NCBI GenBank assembly: GCA_030432435.1 | Contig: JAUIGX010000002.1 | Location: forward strand, 1-56,471 | Direction: 5' to 3' | Length of the DNA: 56,471 nt | Source: Alphaproteobacteria bacterium | GTDB taxonomy: Bacteria; Pseudomonadota; Alphaproteobacteria; Rhodospirillales; Rhodospirillaceae | In this document: positions 47,454 through 56,471 of the stretch, piece after piece | How the letters are laid out: the number at the start of each line of letters is the position of its first letter | Numbering within the stretch: position 1 is the first letter of the stretch | Notes under the pieces: model-generated | Database searches by the model: none | Seen by the model: only the letters and a program-made list of their open reading frames with translations | Told to the model about the DNA's origin: nothing | Translations under genes and position numbers: made by a program

Positions 47454-48068
47454 CTAGGCCTCCTTAGCCGCGTCTTCACGAGCGGCATCTTCACGGCGAC
47501 CGACAATGTCGCCCACCTTCTTGCCGCGCTTGGCCGCGATTGAACGCGGGGATTCCATGGATTTCAGCGCCTCGAACGTCGCCTTGATCATGTTATGCGG
47601 GTTATTGCTGCCAACGCTCTTCGACACGATGTCCTGTACGCCCATTGTTTCGAACACAGCGCGCATCGGGCCACCTGCGATAATACCGGTACCTGGAGGT
47701 GCCGACCGAAGAATAACCTTGCCGGCGCCGAAGCGGCCGTAAAGATCGTGGTGCAATGTGCGGCCTTCGCGCAACGGCACGCGAATCATCGTGCGCTTCG
47801 CCTGTTCGGTCGCCTTGCGGATAGCCTCAGGCACTTCACGAGCCTTACCGGACCCAAAACCCACGCGTCCTTTGGCGTCACCGACGACAACCAGCGCGGC
47901 GAATGCAAACCGACGGCCACCCTTGACCACTTTGGCAACACGATTGATGTGTACCAACTTGTCCTGAAATTCGTCTTCCCGCTCTGCGTCGCGGTCGCCA
48001 CCGCGGTCACGCCGGCCTTTGCCGGGGCGGTCGCCGCCTTTGGGCGATGCTGTAGGGGTGCGTGCCAT
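47454..48068 (-). CDS. rpsE: 30S ribosomal protein S5, extended termini
   Basis: The 204-residue product has the S5 double-stranded RNA-binding domain ([27 protein letters not shown]) and the second domain with [23 protein letters not shown]. The N-terminus has about 30 extra Arg/Gly/Asp-rich residues and the C-terminus an acidic/Ala tail, longer than in E. coli (167 residues). Long S5 ends are common in alphaproteobacteria. Confidence 0.97.
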   Translation of the reverse strand: MARTPTASPKGGDRPGKGRRDRGGDRDAEREDEFQDKLVHINRVAKVVKGGRRFAFAALVVVGDAKGRVGFGSGKAREVPEAIRKATEQAKRTMIRVPLREGRTLHHDLYGRFGAGKVILRSAPPGTGIIAGGPMRAVFETMGVQDIVSKSVGSNNPHNMIKATFEALKSMESPRSIAAKRGKKVGDIVGRREDAAREDAAKEA

Positions 48069-48097
48069 TACTCTATTCCTTCAAAAACGTCCGGCGA

Positions 48098-48457
48098 CTA
48101 GAACGACAAGCCGGCTTCGCGGGCTGCATCGGCCAAAGCCTTGATGCGGCCGTGATACATGTAAGACCCCCGGTCAAACACGACTTCCTTAACACCGGCC
48201 TTCACGGCGCGCTCGGCAAGGAGCTTGCCCACCAGTACTGCCGCGTCCTTGGAGGCGCTTTTCACTTTCGCCTTCAAATCCTTATCTACAGTAGAGGCTG
48301 CTGCGACCGTTACGCCGATATCATCTTTGATAACCTGCGCATATATGTGCCGTCCCGACCGGAATACGGACAAGCGTGCCCGTCCATGCGCCGCCGCTTG
48401 TATCGAAAAGCGCGTGCGCACTTTGCGCCGGTTGGTCTGTTTTACGTCCCTTGTCAT
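48098..48457 (-). CDS. rplR: 50S ribosomal protein L18
   Basis: The 119-residue product has [33 protein letters not shown] and ends with [26 protein letters not shown], the L18 signature. It binds 5S rRNA. It lies between rplF (20 bp upstream) and rpsE. Confidence 0.98.
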   Translation of the reverse strand: MTRDVKQTNRRKVRTRFSIQAAAHGRARLSVFRSGRHIYAQVIKDDIGVTVAAASTVDKDLKAKVKSASKDAAVLVGKLLAERAVKAGVKEVVFDRGSYMYHGRIKALADAAREAGLSF

Positions 48458-48477
48458 CGCCTAATCCTATATTCCGG

Positions 48478-49011
48478 CTATTTCTTCTTGCCTTCTTTGC
48501 GCAGGATATACTCGTTGGAGTACTTGATCCCCTTGCCCTTGTAGGGCTCCGGCGGCCGGTACGAACGGATATCCGCCGCAACTTGACCAACGCGCTGGCG
48601 GTTTGACCCAGAGACTTCCACCTGGGTCGGCACCGGAGTTTTGATCTCGATCCCCTCCGGCACGTCGTAAACAACGTCATGGGAGAAGCCAAGATTGAGG
48701 TTTAGCTTCTTACCTTGAGCTTGAGCTTTGAAGCCCACGCCATTGATTTCTAACGTTTTCTTGAAACCTTCGCTGACGCCCTGCACCATATTATTCAAGT
48801 TGGCGCGGGTGGTGCCCCACAGCGCGCGTGCGCGCTTGCTTTCTTTCTTCGGCTTCACCCAGACCTTACCGTCCACCAGGCTCGTCTCGACCTCATCAGG
48901 GGTCGCCAAGCTCATCTCGCCCAGCTTACCTTTAATGGTCACAGTCGTGCCCGCCATAGTGACGGTAACGCCACTTGGGACATCAATCGGATATTTACCT
49001 ACGCGTGACAT
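48478..49011 (-). CDS. rplF: 50S ribosomal protein L6
   Basis: The 177-residue product reads MSRVGKYPIDVPSGVTVTMAG at the start and YRPPEPYKGKGIKYSNE near the end, the L6 signatures. It sits between rpsH and rplR. Confidence 0.98.
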   Translation of the reverse strand: MSRVGKYPIDVPSGVTVTMAGTTVTIKGKLGEMSLATPDEVETSLVDGKVWVKPKKESKRARALWGTTRANLNNMVQGVSEGFKKTLEINGVGFKAQAQGKKLNLNLGFSHDVVYDVPEGIEIKTPVPTQVEVSGSNRQRVGQVAADIRSYRPPEPYKGKGIKYSNEYILRKEGKKK

Positions 49012-49062
49012 CGCATATTTCCTTCAGCGGACCCTTAGGGCCGATTTGTCGTCTCTTAGTCT

Positions 49063-49461
49063 CTAGAACACCTGGCAGAGAACTTCTCCGCCGACGTTTT
49101 GCTGGCGCGCTTCGTGGTCGGACATGACCCCGCGAGGCGTTGAAAGAATAGAAATTCCCAGCCCGTTATAGACCTTCTGCAGATCATTGATCTTCGCGTA
49201 AACGCGGCGACCAGGCTTAGAAACGCGCATGATCTTATTAATGACGGGCGAACCCTCATTGTATTTAAGTTCGATGCTCAATTCATCTACGCCCTGACGA
49301 ACCGTGTAACGTTCGAAGCCACGGATGTAGCCCTCACGTTCCAGAACGCGCAGCAGATTCTCACGCAGCCGCGAGGCTGGTGCGTTTATCTTGGAGTGAC
49401 CGGCCCGCTGTCCATTACGGATACGGGTCAACAAATCACCAAGAGGATCGGATAATGACAC
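49063..49461 (-). CDS. rpsH: 30S ribosomal protein S8
   Basis: The 132-residue product has SLSDPLGDLLTRIRNGQRAGHSKINAPAS and the end STPRGVMSDHEARQQNVGGEVLCQVF, both typical of S8. The start is GTG. In E. coli S8 represses the spc operon by binding its mRNA near rplE; whether that holds here is not visible. Confidence 0.98.
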   Translation of the reverse strand: MSLSDPLGDLLTRIRNGQRAGHSKINAPASRLRENLLRVLEREGYIRGFERYTVRQGVDELSIELKYNEGSPVINKIMRVSKPGRRVYAKINDLQKVYNGLGISILSTPRGVMSDHEARQQNVGGEVLCQVF

Positions 49462-49472
49462 TGTCGGTCCTC

Positions 49473-49778
49473 CTACCAGCTCGACTTAACCATGCCGGGA
49501 ATCTGCCCCTTCGAGGCCAATTCCCGCAGCTTAATGCGTGCAAGTTTAAATTTACGATATGTAGCGCGTGGACGTCCTGTGAGCTCGCACCGATTGCGAA
49601 TGCGAACCTTCGACGAGTTGCGCGGCACGACTGCCAACTTCAGGACTGCGTCGAAACGGTCTTCGACCGTTGTCTCGCGATCCATAATAACCGCCTTCAG
49701 CCGCTCGCGTTTACCCGAATGAGACTGGGCCATACGACGGCGTTTCTTATTTCGCTGAACAATACTCGTTTTCGCCAT
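49473..49778 (-). CDS. rpsN: 30S ribosomal protein S14
   Basis: The 101-residue product is the long, zinc-free S14 type. It contains [43 protein letters not shown] with no CXXC pair. It sits between rplE and rpsH. Confidence 0.98.
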   Translation of the reverse strand: MAKTSIVQRNKKRRRMAQSHSGKRERLKAVIMDRETTVEDRFDAVLKLAVVPRNSSKVRIRNRCELTGRPRATYRKFKLARIKLRELASKGQIPGMVKSSW

Positions 49779-49800
49779 TGAATGCGATCTCCGTTACGAT

Positions 49801-50340
49801 CTACTTCTGGAACGGCATCTGGAAACCTTCGAGAAGCGCGCGTGCTTCATCGTCGGTCTTTGCCGTCGTACAGATTGTTATGTTCATGCCGCGAACCTTA
49901 TCGATCTTGTCGTAATCGATTTCAGGAAACACCAGCTGTTCCTTAAGGCCCATGTTGTAGTTGCCCGAGCCGTCAAAGCTTTTGCCCGAAACGCCGCGAA
50001 AGTCTCGAACCCGAGGCAGAGCGATATTCACCAGCCGGTCGAGGAACTCATACATCCGCGCCTTGCGCAACGTTACGCTGCAACCGACGATCATGTTCTC
50101 ACGCAGCTTAAAGTTCGCGATGGCCTTGCGAGCGCGCGTAATAACCGGCTTTTGGCCGGCAATCGCGGTGAGGTTATCGACCGCACCTTCGATCTTCTTA
50201 CGATCCTGAGACGCCTCGCCGACACCCATATTGATGACGATTTTCGTCAACTTGGGCACAGCCATGATATTTTTGTAGCCGAACTTCTCCACCAGGGAGT
50301 TCCGAACCACATCGTCATAATGTTTACGTAAACGCGCCAT
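49801..50340 (-). CDS. rplE: 50S ribosomal protein L5
   Basis: The 179-residue product has the L5 features [36 protein letters not shown] and [19 protein letters not shown]. It binds 5S rRNA. It lies 14 bp after rplX. Confidence 0.98.
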   Translation of the reverse strand: MARLRKHYDDVVRNSLVEKFGYKNIMAVPKLTKIVINMGVGEASQDRKKIEGAVDNLTAIAGQKPVITRARKAIANFKLRENMIVGCSVTLRKARMYEFLDRLVNIALPRVRDFRGVSGKSFDGSGNYNMGLKEQLVFPEIDYDKIDKVRGMNITICTTAKTDDEARALLEGFQMPFQK

Positions 50341-50354
50341 CGCCGCTGTCCTTC

Positions 50355-50675
50355 CTAATCGATGACTTCGCCAGAGCGCCGCGCGAAGCGCACCTTGGTA
50401 GCCCCGTCTTCGAGAGTCTTGAAGCCGATACGCGTCGGCTTGTTATCCTTCGGATCAATGTGAGCAACGTTGGAAACGTGAATCGGTGTTTCCCGCTCTA
50501 CAATGCCGCCGCTTGTTGTTTGCGTCGCACGCTGGTGGCGCTTCGAGATATTGATCCCTTGCACGATCACCTTGTTGCGCTCAGGTAACGCCTTGATGAC
50601 TTCCCCGCTCTTGCCTTTATCGCGGCCGGCGAGAATGAGCACCTTGTCGCCCTTCTTTACTTTAAGCTTAGGCAT
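50355..50675 (-). CDS. rplX: 50S ribosomal protein L24
   Basis: The 106-residue product has a KOW motif ([26 protein letters not shown]) and [11 protein letters not shown]. Its ATG overlaps the rplN stop by one base (TAATG), so translation is coupled. Confidence 0.98.
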   Translation of the reverse strand: MPKLKVKKGDKVLILAGRDKGKSGEVIKALPERNKVIVQGINISKRHQRATQTTSGGIVERETPIHVSNVAHIDPKDNKPTRIGFKTLEDGATKVRFARRSGEVID

Positions 50676-51043
50676 TACAGCACCTCCGGTGCCAAGGAGA
50701 CGATCTTCATGAACTTCTTACCGCGAAGCTCACGGGTAACCGGTCCAAAAATACGCGTGCCGATCGGCTCGCCTTGTTTGTTGATCAACACCGCTGCGTT
50801 TGTGTCGAAGCGGATCGCCGATCCGTCCCCGCGCCGCAACGCTTTCGCTGTGCGCACGATGACGGCCCGGTGAACGTCGCCTTTCTTAACGCGGCCACGC
50901 GGAATCGCATCCTTGACGGATACAACGATGACATCACCGACGCTGGCGAACTTACGCTTCGAGCCGCCAAGCACTTTGATGCACATCACCCGGCGAGCGC
51001 CCGAGTTGTCGGCAACACTTAAATTGGATTGCATCTGAATCAT
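50675..51043 (-). CDS. rplN: 50S ribosomal protein L14
   Basis: The 122-residue product starts [28 protein letters not shown] and ends [12 protein letters not shown], a complete L14 of standard length. It sits between rpsQ and rplX. Confidence 0.98.
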   Translation of the reverse strand: MIQMQSNLSVADNSGARRVMCIKVLGGSKRKFASVGDVIVVSVKDAIPRGRVKKGDVHRAVIVRTAKALRRGDGSAIRFDTNAAVLINKQGEPIGTRIFGPVTRELRGKKFMKIVSLAPEVL

Positions 51044-51074
51044 GACATTACGTCCTTAGGTCACAAACAGCGGG

Positions 51075-51314
51075 TTACTCAGCTTGGTCCGTGACCAATT
51101 CCCACGTCTTATTTTTAGAAATCGGCGCGCACTCGCGGATACGTACGGTATCCCCCACCTTCACGGTGTTGCCCTCATCATGGGCCGCGAATTTCTTACT
51201 ACGCCGAATAAACTTCTTATAAATCGGGTGCCGCATACGCCGCTCTACCCGCACAACAATGGTCTTGTCCTGCTTGTCGCTGACGACAACGCCCTGAAGA
51301 ATCCGCTTAGGCAT
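51075..51314 (-). CDS. rpsQ: 30S ribosomal protein S17
   Basis: The 79-residue product has [37 protein letters not shown] and [21 protein letters not shown], the S17 signatures. It lies 21 bp after rpmC. Confidence 0.98.
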   Translation of the reverse strand: MPKRILQGVVVSDKQDKTIVVRVERRMRHPIYKKFIRRSKKFAAHDEGNTVKVGDTVRIRECAPISKNKTWELVTDQAE

Positions 51315-51335
51315 ATCTGTGTCCTCTCGTCCTGC

Positions 51336-51539
51336 TTACGATGCCGCGCCATCGCGGCGTTCGCGCAAGATCGTCCTTATCCGCGCAATGTTCCGGCGCA
51401 CACGGCGAAACTGCGCCGTGTCTGTGAGTTGTCCGGACGCCTGTTGAAAGCGCAGGTTAAACTGCTCCTTCTTCAGGTCGCCAAGCTGACCTTCCAGCTC
51501 GTCCGAGTTCTTGGCCCGCAGTTCAGTTGCGTCGTTCAT
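51336..51539 (-). CDS. rpmC: 50S ribosomal protein L29
   Basis: The 67-residue product is a two-helix L29 with [24 protein letters not shown] and [17 protein letters not shown]. Its ATG lies one base after the rplP stop. Confidence 0.97.
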   Translation of the reverse strand: MNDATELRAKNSDELEGQLGDLKKEQFNLRFQQASGQLTDTAQFRRVRRNIARIRTILRERRDGAAS

Positions 51540-51540
51540 C

Positions 51541-51954
51541 TTAGCCTCCGATCCGGGTCACGACTTTGGTCTTGATGGGCAGCTTCGCCGCTGCCAGCGC
51601 AAAACCTTCGCGCGCCATCTCTGCCGAAACGCCGTCCACCTCGAACATGATGCGGCCCGGCTTTACCCGGCACACCCAAAACTCGGGCGTTCCTTTACCT
51701 TTACCCTGCCGAACTTCGGCCGGTTTCTTAGACACCGGAACATCCGGAAAAATACGAATCCATACGCGACCCTGACGCTTCATGTAGCGAGTCAGCGCGC
51801 GGCGAGCCGCTTCGATCTGACGCGCGGTCACGCGCTCGGGCTCCAACGCTTTCAAACCAAACGATCCGAAATTCAAGACCGTTCCACCTCTAGCATTGCC
51901 ATGTATGCGGCCCTTAAAGGCCTTGCGGTATTTTGTGCGCTTCGGTTGCAACAT
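51541..51954 (-). CDS. rplP: 50S ribosomal protein L16
   Basis: The 137-residue product starts [30 protein letters not shown] and has [25 protein letters not shown], a complete L16. It lies between rpsC and rpmC. Confidence 0.98.
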   Translation of the reverse strand: MLQPKRTKYRKAFKGRIHGNARGGTVLNFGSFGLKALEPERVTARQIEAARRALTRYMKRQGRVWIRIFPDVPVSKKPAEVRQGKGKGTPEFWVCRVKPGRIMFEVDGVSAEMAREGFALAAAKLPIKTKVVTRIGG

Positions 51955-52021
51955 GATGACGTCTATCCGCTTCCATCACAGCGCCCTTGGGGCGCTGCCA
52001 CTAATTTAGATTCTTCCGTAC

Positions 52022-52702
52022 TTAAGGACGGGCACCTTGATCACCGGCGCGCTTGTCTTGCGCCATGGGATCGTGCTCCAAAATCTCGCCCTTAAAGATC
52101 CAGACTTTCACACCGCAGATGCCGTAAGTGGTCTTTGCTGACCCCTCGCCGTAATCCACATCAGCGCGCAGGGTATGCAACGGCACACGGCCTTCGCGGT
52201 ACCACTCTGTGCGCGCGATTTCAGCGCCGCCCAAACGACCGGAACATGTAATCTTGATGCCTTCCGCTCCAAGACGCATCGCCGACTGAACAGCGCGCTT
52301 CATGGCGCGACGAAACGCAACACGGCGCTCAAGCTGCTGGGCAATGTTCTCGGACACCAGCTGCGCATCGATTTCCGGCTTACGGATCTCAACAATGTTG
52401 AGGTGAACTTCGTTGCCGGTCATTTTCTGAAGGTCCTTGCGGATCACTTCGATATCCGCACCCTTCTTACCAATGACCACACCCGGCCGCGCTGTATGAA
52501 TTGTCACGCGCGCTTTTTTGGCGGGGCGCTCGATGATGATGCGAGAAATGCCGGCCTGGGCCAAACGCTTCTTCAAATACGCACGGATCTCAAAATCTTC
52601 GTGGAGCAAGTTAGCGTAGTTGCCACCTGCCGCGTACCATCTGGAATCCCACGTCCGGTTGATCCCGAGACGAAGCCCAATCGGATTGACCTTCTGACCC
52701 AT
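52022..52702 (-). CDS. rpsC: 30S ribosomal protein S3
   Basis: The 226-residue product starts [24 protein letters not shown] and contains a KH domain ([20 protein letters not shown]) and the C-terminal S3 domain ([37 protein letters not shown]). Its ATG overlaps the rplV stop by one base (TAATG). Confidence 0.98.
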   Translation of the reverse strand: MGQKVNPIGLRLGINRTWDSRWYAAGGNYANLLHEDFEIRAYLKKRLAQAGISRIIIERPAKKARVTIHTARPGVVIGKKGADIEVIRKDLQKMTGNEVHLNIVEIRKPEIDAQLVSENIAQQLERRVAFRRAMKRAVQSAMRLGAEGIKITCSGRLGGAEIARTEWYREGRVPLHTLRADVDYGEGSAKTTYGICGVKVWIFKGEILEHDPMAQDKRAGDQGARP

Positions 52703-53082
52703 TAGGCAGTCTCCCTTTTCTCACGAACGATAATCGTAAGATTACTAAACGGCTTGCGAATGGCTCCAACGCGCCCGCGAGCCCGAGGCCGCCACCGCTT
52801 CATCACCAACGCCTTGCCAACAAAGGCTTCGCTCACTACCAGCTGATCAACGTCGAGCTGATGGTTGTTCTCGGCATTCGCGATCGCCGATTCCAAAACA
52901 CGCTTTACTTCGCGGGCGATACGCCGCGGAGAAAATGTCAAATCCGCGAGTGCCGTCTCGGCCTTCTTGCCGCGAATAAGCTGAGCGACCAAATTCAGTT
53001 TGCGCGGGCTTACGCGGATAGAGCGGGAAAAGGCCCGTGCTTCCGTATCGCCGACGCGACGTGGCGTTGCTTTCTTACTCAT
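52702..53082 (-). CDS. rplV: 50S ribosomal protein L22
   Basis: The 126-residue product has [32 protein letters not shown] and the tunnel hairpin [23 protein letters not shown]. It lies 3 bp after rpsS. Confidence 0.98.
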   Translation of the reverse strand: MSKKATPRRVGDTEARAFSRSIRVSPRKLNLVAQLIRGKKAETALADLTFSPRRIAREVKRVLESAIANAENNHQLDVDQLVVSEAFVGKALVMKRWRPRARGRVGAIRKPFSNLTIIVREKRETA

Positions 53083-53085
53083 GAC

Positions 53086-53370
53086 CTAGCCTTTCTTCCC
53101 AGCGACTTTTTTGTCACCAGAATGGCCGTGAAACGTCCGGCTGGGAGCAAACTCACCGAATTTGTGGCCGATCATATTCTCGGTCACCATAACCGGGATG
53201 TGCTTTTTGCCGTTGTGGACGCCAAAAGTGAGGCCGACAAATTGCGGCAAAATGGTCGAGCGTCTGGACCAAATCTTGATCACTTCGTTGCGTCCCGATT
53301 GCCGCGAGGTTTCCGCCTTTTTCAGGAGGTAACCATCGACAAAGGGGCCTTTCCATACAGAACGTGCCAC
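53086..53370 (-). CDS. rpsS: 30S ribosomal protein S19
   Basis: The 94-residue product reads [19 protein letters not shown] and [23 protein letters not shown] chose GTG 53370 because it gives the conserved M-A-R-S start and lies 7 bases after GGAG. The TTG six bases upstream is too close to that site. Confidence 0.96.
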   Translation of the reverse strand: MARSVWKGPFVDGYLLKKAETSRQSGRNEVIKIWSRRSTILPQFVGLTFGVHNGKKHIPVMVTENMIGHKFGEFAPSRTFHGHSGDKKVAGKKG

Positions 53371-53410
53371 GTTCAATCTCCGTTTTCTAAAGCTCGACTT
53401 GAGCTTTTAC

Positions 53411-54253
53411 TTACGCTTTTTTCTTCTTAGCCAAATGACGGCTACGCATAATCAAATTCTGGGTCCGCTTGTTATTGCGGGTCCGTTTGCCCTTCGTGGG
53501 CTTACCCCACGGAGTCACCGGATGACGGCCACCGGACGTCCTACCCTCACCACCACCGTGCGGGTGATCGACCGGGTTCATCACAACGCCGCGGTTATGC
53601 GGACGGCGTCCGAGCCAGCGGTTACGTCCCGCCTTACCGATCTTGATGTTCTGGTTGTCGGGGTTAGACACAGCTCCGACAGTTGCCATGCACTCCGCTC
53701 GAACCAAACGAACTTCGCCCGAAGAAACACGCAACTGCGCGTAGCCAGAGTCCTTACCGATCAGCTGCGCGTAGCAGCCTGCCGAACGCGCCATCTGTCC
53801 GCCCCGGCCGATCTTCAGCTCGACGTTATGGACGATGGTGCCAACCGGCATATTCTTGAGCGGCATCGCATTGCCCGGCTTCACGTCAGCGCGTTCGGAA
53901 GAGACGATTTTATCGCCGGCCTTCATACGCTGCGGGGCCAAGATGTAGGACAACTCGCCGTCTTCGTATTTGATCAGCGCAATAAATGCTGTGCGGTACG
54001 GATCGTACTCGAGCCGCTCAACCACCGCAGCGATATCACGCTTCTTGCGCTTGAAATCCACCAAACGATAGCGGCGCTTGTGACCACCACCCATAAACCG
54101 GCTGGTAGTGCGCCCTTGATTGTTACGCCCACCCGTAGAGTGCATGCCTTGCGTCAATGTCTTGACGGGCTTGCCCTTGTGCAGGTCCGCGCGAGACACC
54201 AAGACGGTGCCGCGCAGGGAGGGCGTAACAGGATTAAATGTTTTTAACGCCAT
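53411..54253 (-). CDS. rplB: 50S ribosomal protein L2
   Basis: The 280-residue product starts [17 protein letters not shown], has [23 protein letters not shown], and ends with [37 protein letters not shown], whose HPHGGGEG loop carries the His linked to peptidyl transfer. It is in the S10 part, after rplW. Confidence 0.98.
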   Translation of the reverse strand: MALKTFNPVTPSLRGTVLVSRADLHKGKPVKTLTQGMHSTGGRNNQGRTTSRFMGGGHKRRYRLVDFKRKKRDIAAVVERLEYDPYRTAFIALIKYEDGELSYILAPQRMKAGDKIVSSERADVKPGNAMPLKNMPVGTIVHNVELKIGRGGQMARSAGCYAQLIGKDSGYAQLRVSSGEVRLVRAECMATVGAVSNPDNQNIKIGKAGRNRWLGRRPHNRGVVMNPVDHPHGGGEGRTSGGRHPVTPWGKPTKGKRTRNNKRTQNLIMRSRHLAKKKKA

Positions 54254-54256
54254 GAC

Positions 54257-54574
54257 TTAGAGTCCCGTAGTCACATCGATTGACTGGCCCTCGGCCAATG
54301 TCACGATCGCTTTTTTAGTATTGCTCCGCACGCCCAATTTGCCGCGGAACATCTTCACCTTGCCTTGCGTGATCGAGGTGTTCACGGCCTTAACATCGAC
54401 CTTGAACAAAGCTTCAACCGCTTTCTTGATCTGCGGCTTCGTGGCCTTCATCGGCACGCGAAAGCTGAACTGATTGTGTTCAGAGGCCATCGTCGCTTTT
54501 TCAGTGATAAGAGGAGACTGAATCACATCGTAGAGATCAGCCTCTATCACGCCGGATTTATCCTGCTTGCTCAT
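54257..54574 (-). CDS. rplW: 50S ribosomal protein L23
   Basis: The 105-residue product has [25 protein letters not shown] and [27 protein letters not shown]23 forms the docking site for trigger factor and SRP at the exit tunnel. Its ATG overlaps the rplD stop (ATGA, 54571-54574). Confidence 0.98.
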   Translation of the reverse strand: MSKQDKSGVIEADLYDVIQSPLITEKATMASEHNQFSFRVPMKATKPQIKKAVEALFKVDVKAVNTSITQGKVKMFRGKLGVRSNTKKAIVTLAEGQSIDVTTGL

Positions 54575-55191
54575 TTGAACCGCTCCTCGAGTTTCTCAAC
54601 TGCGGCCTTAGTCAAAACCAGCGTATCGCGGCGGAGAATGTCGTAAACATTCGCACCCTGGCTCGGCAGGACATCAACACCCGGCACGTTGCGGGCAGCA
54701 CGCGCGAAGGATTCATCCACCTGCGCGCCGTCGATGATAAGAGCCGAAGTCCAGCCCAGTGTCTTAAGTTGCGCGATCAGGGATTTTGTCTTGCCGTCTT
54801 TAACCGACGTGCCATCCAAAATCACCAGCTTGCCGTCTTTGGCCTTCGACGACAGCGCCGTCTTCAAACCGAGGCTACGAAATTTCTTCGGCAAGTCGTG
54901 AGCATGGCTACGCACGACCGGCCCGAAGATTACCGCACCACCGCGCATATGCGGCGCACGCAACGAACCTTGGCGGGCTGAACCTGTGCCCTTCTGGCGA
55001 AACGGCTTTTTCGATGTACCGCTGATTTCGCTGATGCCTTTAGTTTTGTGCGTCCCGGCCTGACGCTTCGCCAGCTGCCAGCGCACCATGCGATGAAGAA
55101 TATCGCCGCGCACCTCGAGGCCGAACACGCTGTCCGGCAGCTCGACTGAGCCGACGTTCTTCTTATCGAGATTTATGACGTCGCACTTCAT
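54571..55191 (-). CDS. rplD: 50S ribosomal protein L4
   Basis: The 206-residue product has [49 protein letters not shown], the L4 loop that reaches the exit tunnel. In gammaproteobacteria L4 autoregulates the S10 operon through its leader; the leader here does not obviously match. It lies 2 bp after rplC. Confidence 0.98.
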   Translation of the reverse strand: MKCDVINLDKKNVGSVELPDSVFGLEVRGDILHRMVRWQLAKRQAGTHKTKGISEISGTSKKPFRQKGTGSARQGSLRAPHMRGGAVIFGPVVRSHAHDLPKKFRSLGLKTALSSKAKDGKLVILDGTSVKDGKTKSLIAQLKTLGWTSALIIDGAQVDESFARAARNVPGVDVLPSQGANVYDILRRDTLVLTKAAVEKLEERFK

Positions 55192-55193
55192 AG

Positions 55194-55946
55194 CTATTCG
55201 CCCTTCTCGGCGCTCTCGGCGCTTTCAGTGTTCTCTGTGCTTTCCGCGGGCGCCGCAGGCTTCGCAGCCTTATCGGCCTTCAAGCCCGCAGGCAGCGGCA
55301 AATCTTTCGGCAACGCGCGCTTCACAGCATCGTTTACCAAAACATATCCGCCGTCGTGGCCGGGCACTGCGCCCTTCACGAAAATAAAGCCCTTGTCGTC
55401 ATCAACAGACACGACCTCAAGGTTTTGAATGGTGACGCGCTCTTGGCCCAAATGGCCGGCCATCTTCTTACCTTTAAACACCTTGCCCGGATCCTGGCGC
55501 TGACCAGTCGACCCATGCGAACGGTGAGAGACCGAGACGCCGTGAGTAGCTTCAAGACCGGCGAAGTTCCAGCGCTTCATGGCGCCCGCGAAACCTTTAC
55601 CGATCGTGATACCTGTCACATCGACGAATTGACCCGCCAGAAAGTGCGACGGAGCAAATACTGCGCCCACATCTACCAACTTGTCGGCATCGACACGGAA
55701 CTCAACAAGCTTACGCTTGGGCTCCACATTGGCCTTCGCATAATGACCCTTGAGCGCCTTATTGGTGCGCGAGGCCTTACGAACACCCACACCAATTTGA
55801 ATGGCGGTGTAACCGTCTTTTTCTTGGGTGCGCTGGGCCACCACTTGCGCATCGTCCACCTGAAGAACGGTGACAGGCACATGATTACCCTCCGCGTTAA
55901 ACACGCGGGTCATCCCTATTTTTTGAGCAACTAAACCGGAACGCAT
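55194..55946 (-). CDS. rplC: 50S ribosomal protein L3 with acidic/Ala C-terminal tail
   Basis: The 250-residue product starts [20 protein letters not shown] and has [50 protein letters not shown], the L3 signature. The family normally ends near residue 210. Here about 35 residues follow, rich in Ala, Pro, Lys and Glu and with a repeated T/S-E-N/S pattern ([16 protein letters not shown]). It is probably disordered. Confidence 0.97.
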   Translation of the reverse strand: MRSGLVAQKIGMTRVFNAEGNHVPVTVLQVDDAQVVAQRTQEKDGYTAIQIGVGVRKASRTNKALKGHYAKANVEPKRKLVEFRVDADKLVDVGAVFAPSHFLAGQFVDVTGITIGKGFAGAMKRWNFAGLEATHGVSVSHRSHGSTGQRQDPGKVFKGKKMAGHLGQERVTIQNLEVVSVDDDKGFIFVKGAVPGHDGGYVLVNDAVKRALPKDLPLPAGLKADKAAKPAAPAESTENTESAESAEKGE

Positions 55947-55973
55947 TTGTCCAACCTTCGCGAGCAGCCAGGC

Positions 55974-56285
55974 TTACAACTTGATTTCGACGTCGACACC
56001 GGCGGCGAGGTCGAGCTTCATAAGCGCGTCCACGGTCTGCGGAGTCGGATCGACGATATCAAGAAGGCGGCGATGAGTACGGATTTCGAATTGTTCACGC
56101 GACTTTTTATCGACGTGCGGTGAACGGTTTACCGTGAACTTTTCGATACGTGTCGGCAAAGGAATAGGTCCGCGAACTTGCGCGCCTGTACGTTTGGCGG
56201 TGCCAACGATTTCCTTAGTGGATTGATCGAGCACACGATGATCAAACGCCTTTAAGCGTATGCGGATGTTTTGATTATCGATCAT
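55974..56285 (-). CDS. rpsJ: 30S ribosomal protein S10
   Basis: The 103-residue product has [39 protein letters not shown] and [32 protein letters not shown], a complete S10 (also NusE). It is the first gene of the S10 part, 61 bp after tuf, with a strong hairpin in the gap. Confidence 0.98.
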   Translation of the reverse strand: MIDNQNIRIRLKAFDHRVLDQSTKEIVGTAKRTGAQVRGPIPLPTRIEKFTVNRSPHVDKKSREQFEIRTHRRLLDIVDPTPQTVDALMKLDLAAGVDVEIKL

Positions 56286-56302
56286 AGCCTATTCCTAAAA
56301 TG

Positions 56303-56333
56303 AGCGGCATTCACCCGAGCGGTGAATGCCGCT
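56303..56333 (-). terminator. Strong hairpin between tuf and rpsJ (possible attenuator)
   Basis: AGCGGCATTCACC (56303-56315) pairs perfectly over 13 bp with GGTGAATGCCGCT (56321-56333), loop of 5. On the transcribed minus strand it is followed by CATTTTAGG, a short T-run, and lies 17 bp before the rpsJ ATG. It could partly end tuf transcripts or serve as a processing site. The T-run is too short for a confident terminator. Confidence 0.5.
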
Positions 56334-56346
56334 TAATACCTTTTCG

Positions 56347-56471
56347 TTATTCGACGATTTTAGCGACGACGCCGGCGCCGACGGTACGACCACCTTCACG
56401 GATGGCGAAGCGAAGACCTTCATCCATCGCGATCGGCGCGATCAGGTTTACCTTCATGGAGATATTGTCCC
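56347..56471 (-). CDS. tuf: Elongation factor Tu, 3' end only (cut by window edge)
   Basis: The last 40 codons plus TAA are present, including [20 protein letters not shown] and [19 protein letters not shown], the conserved C-terminus of EF-Tu. The position just upstream of rpsJ matches the str-S10 junction of many proteobacteria. Confidence 0.97.
   Translation of the reverse strand, partial: DNISMKVNLIAPIAMDEGLRFAIREGGRTVGAGVVAKIVE

Noticed and set aside
53399-54247. 282-codon open frame on the plus strand
   Set aside because: It is the complement of rplB, which is certain.

Overview
The window reads as a chromosomal segment of an alphaproteobacterium. The evidence is a MipZ-type division ATPase, an ATP12-family F1-ATPase chaperone, a GlnB-GlnA pair behind a sigma-54-type promoter, a ClpS-ClpA pair, a biotin-dependent propionyl-CoA carboxylase, and a ribosomal operon with adk between secY and rpsM. 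No rRNA, CRISPR array, insertion sequence or prophage is visible. Two tRNAs (His-GTG and Leu-GAG) are present.

Layout. Bases 1-5465 (minus strand) hold a compact, translationally coupled redox operon: a flavoprotein with two cyclic-nucleotide-binding domains and a four-cluster ferredoxin module; a small membrane protein with two His pairs each 14 residues apart (a di-haem b pattern); an FHA domain - membrane helix - decahaem cytochrome c fusion; a small secreted protein; and the start of another secreted protein cut by the window edge. This is the most unusual part of the window and the best candidate for an uncharacterised system: an electron route from cytoplasmic reductant through haem b to periplasmic haem c, with built-in regulatory domains.

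Bases 5858-8177 hold tRNA-His, a sigma-54 promoter, glnB, glnA and a clear terminator. Bases 8219-12551 hold a PAS-PAS-GGDEF-EAL protein and an NfeD/slipin membrane-protease pair. Bases 12555-15362 hold clpA and clpS, and 15857-17077 a penicillin-binding DD-carboxypeptidase with a SPOR domain. Bases 17079-20707 hold a sugar-nucleotide operon (galU, ugd, phosphomannomutase/phosphoglucomutase). Bases 20828-23151 hold mipZ, a VWA-domain gene and a membrane DnaJ-domain gene, tightly packed. Bases 23272-25640 hold an FAD oxidoreductase and a secreted TM1410-like glycosidase. These are followed by an unknown helical protein, mgtE, tRNA-Leu, lipB, a cytochrome P460-like protein, a MAPEG protein, acylphosphatase, and propionyl-CoA carboxylase (pccB, pccA).

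Bases 33938-41680 hold a YciB-type septation protein, ATP12, an AsmA protein, and a chain (degP-rarA-rluC-HAD) joined by 4-nt overlaps. Bases 41946-56471 are the tuf-S10-spc-alpha ribosomal supercluster on the minus strand, from the 3' end of tuf to rplQ. It has a consensus sigma-70 promoter inserted before rpsM, several intercistronic hairpins, and a terminator after rplQ.

Limits: assignments come from reading motifs and translated sequence. No database search, structure prediction or codon statistics were run.
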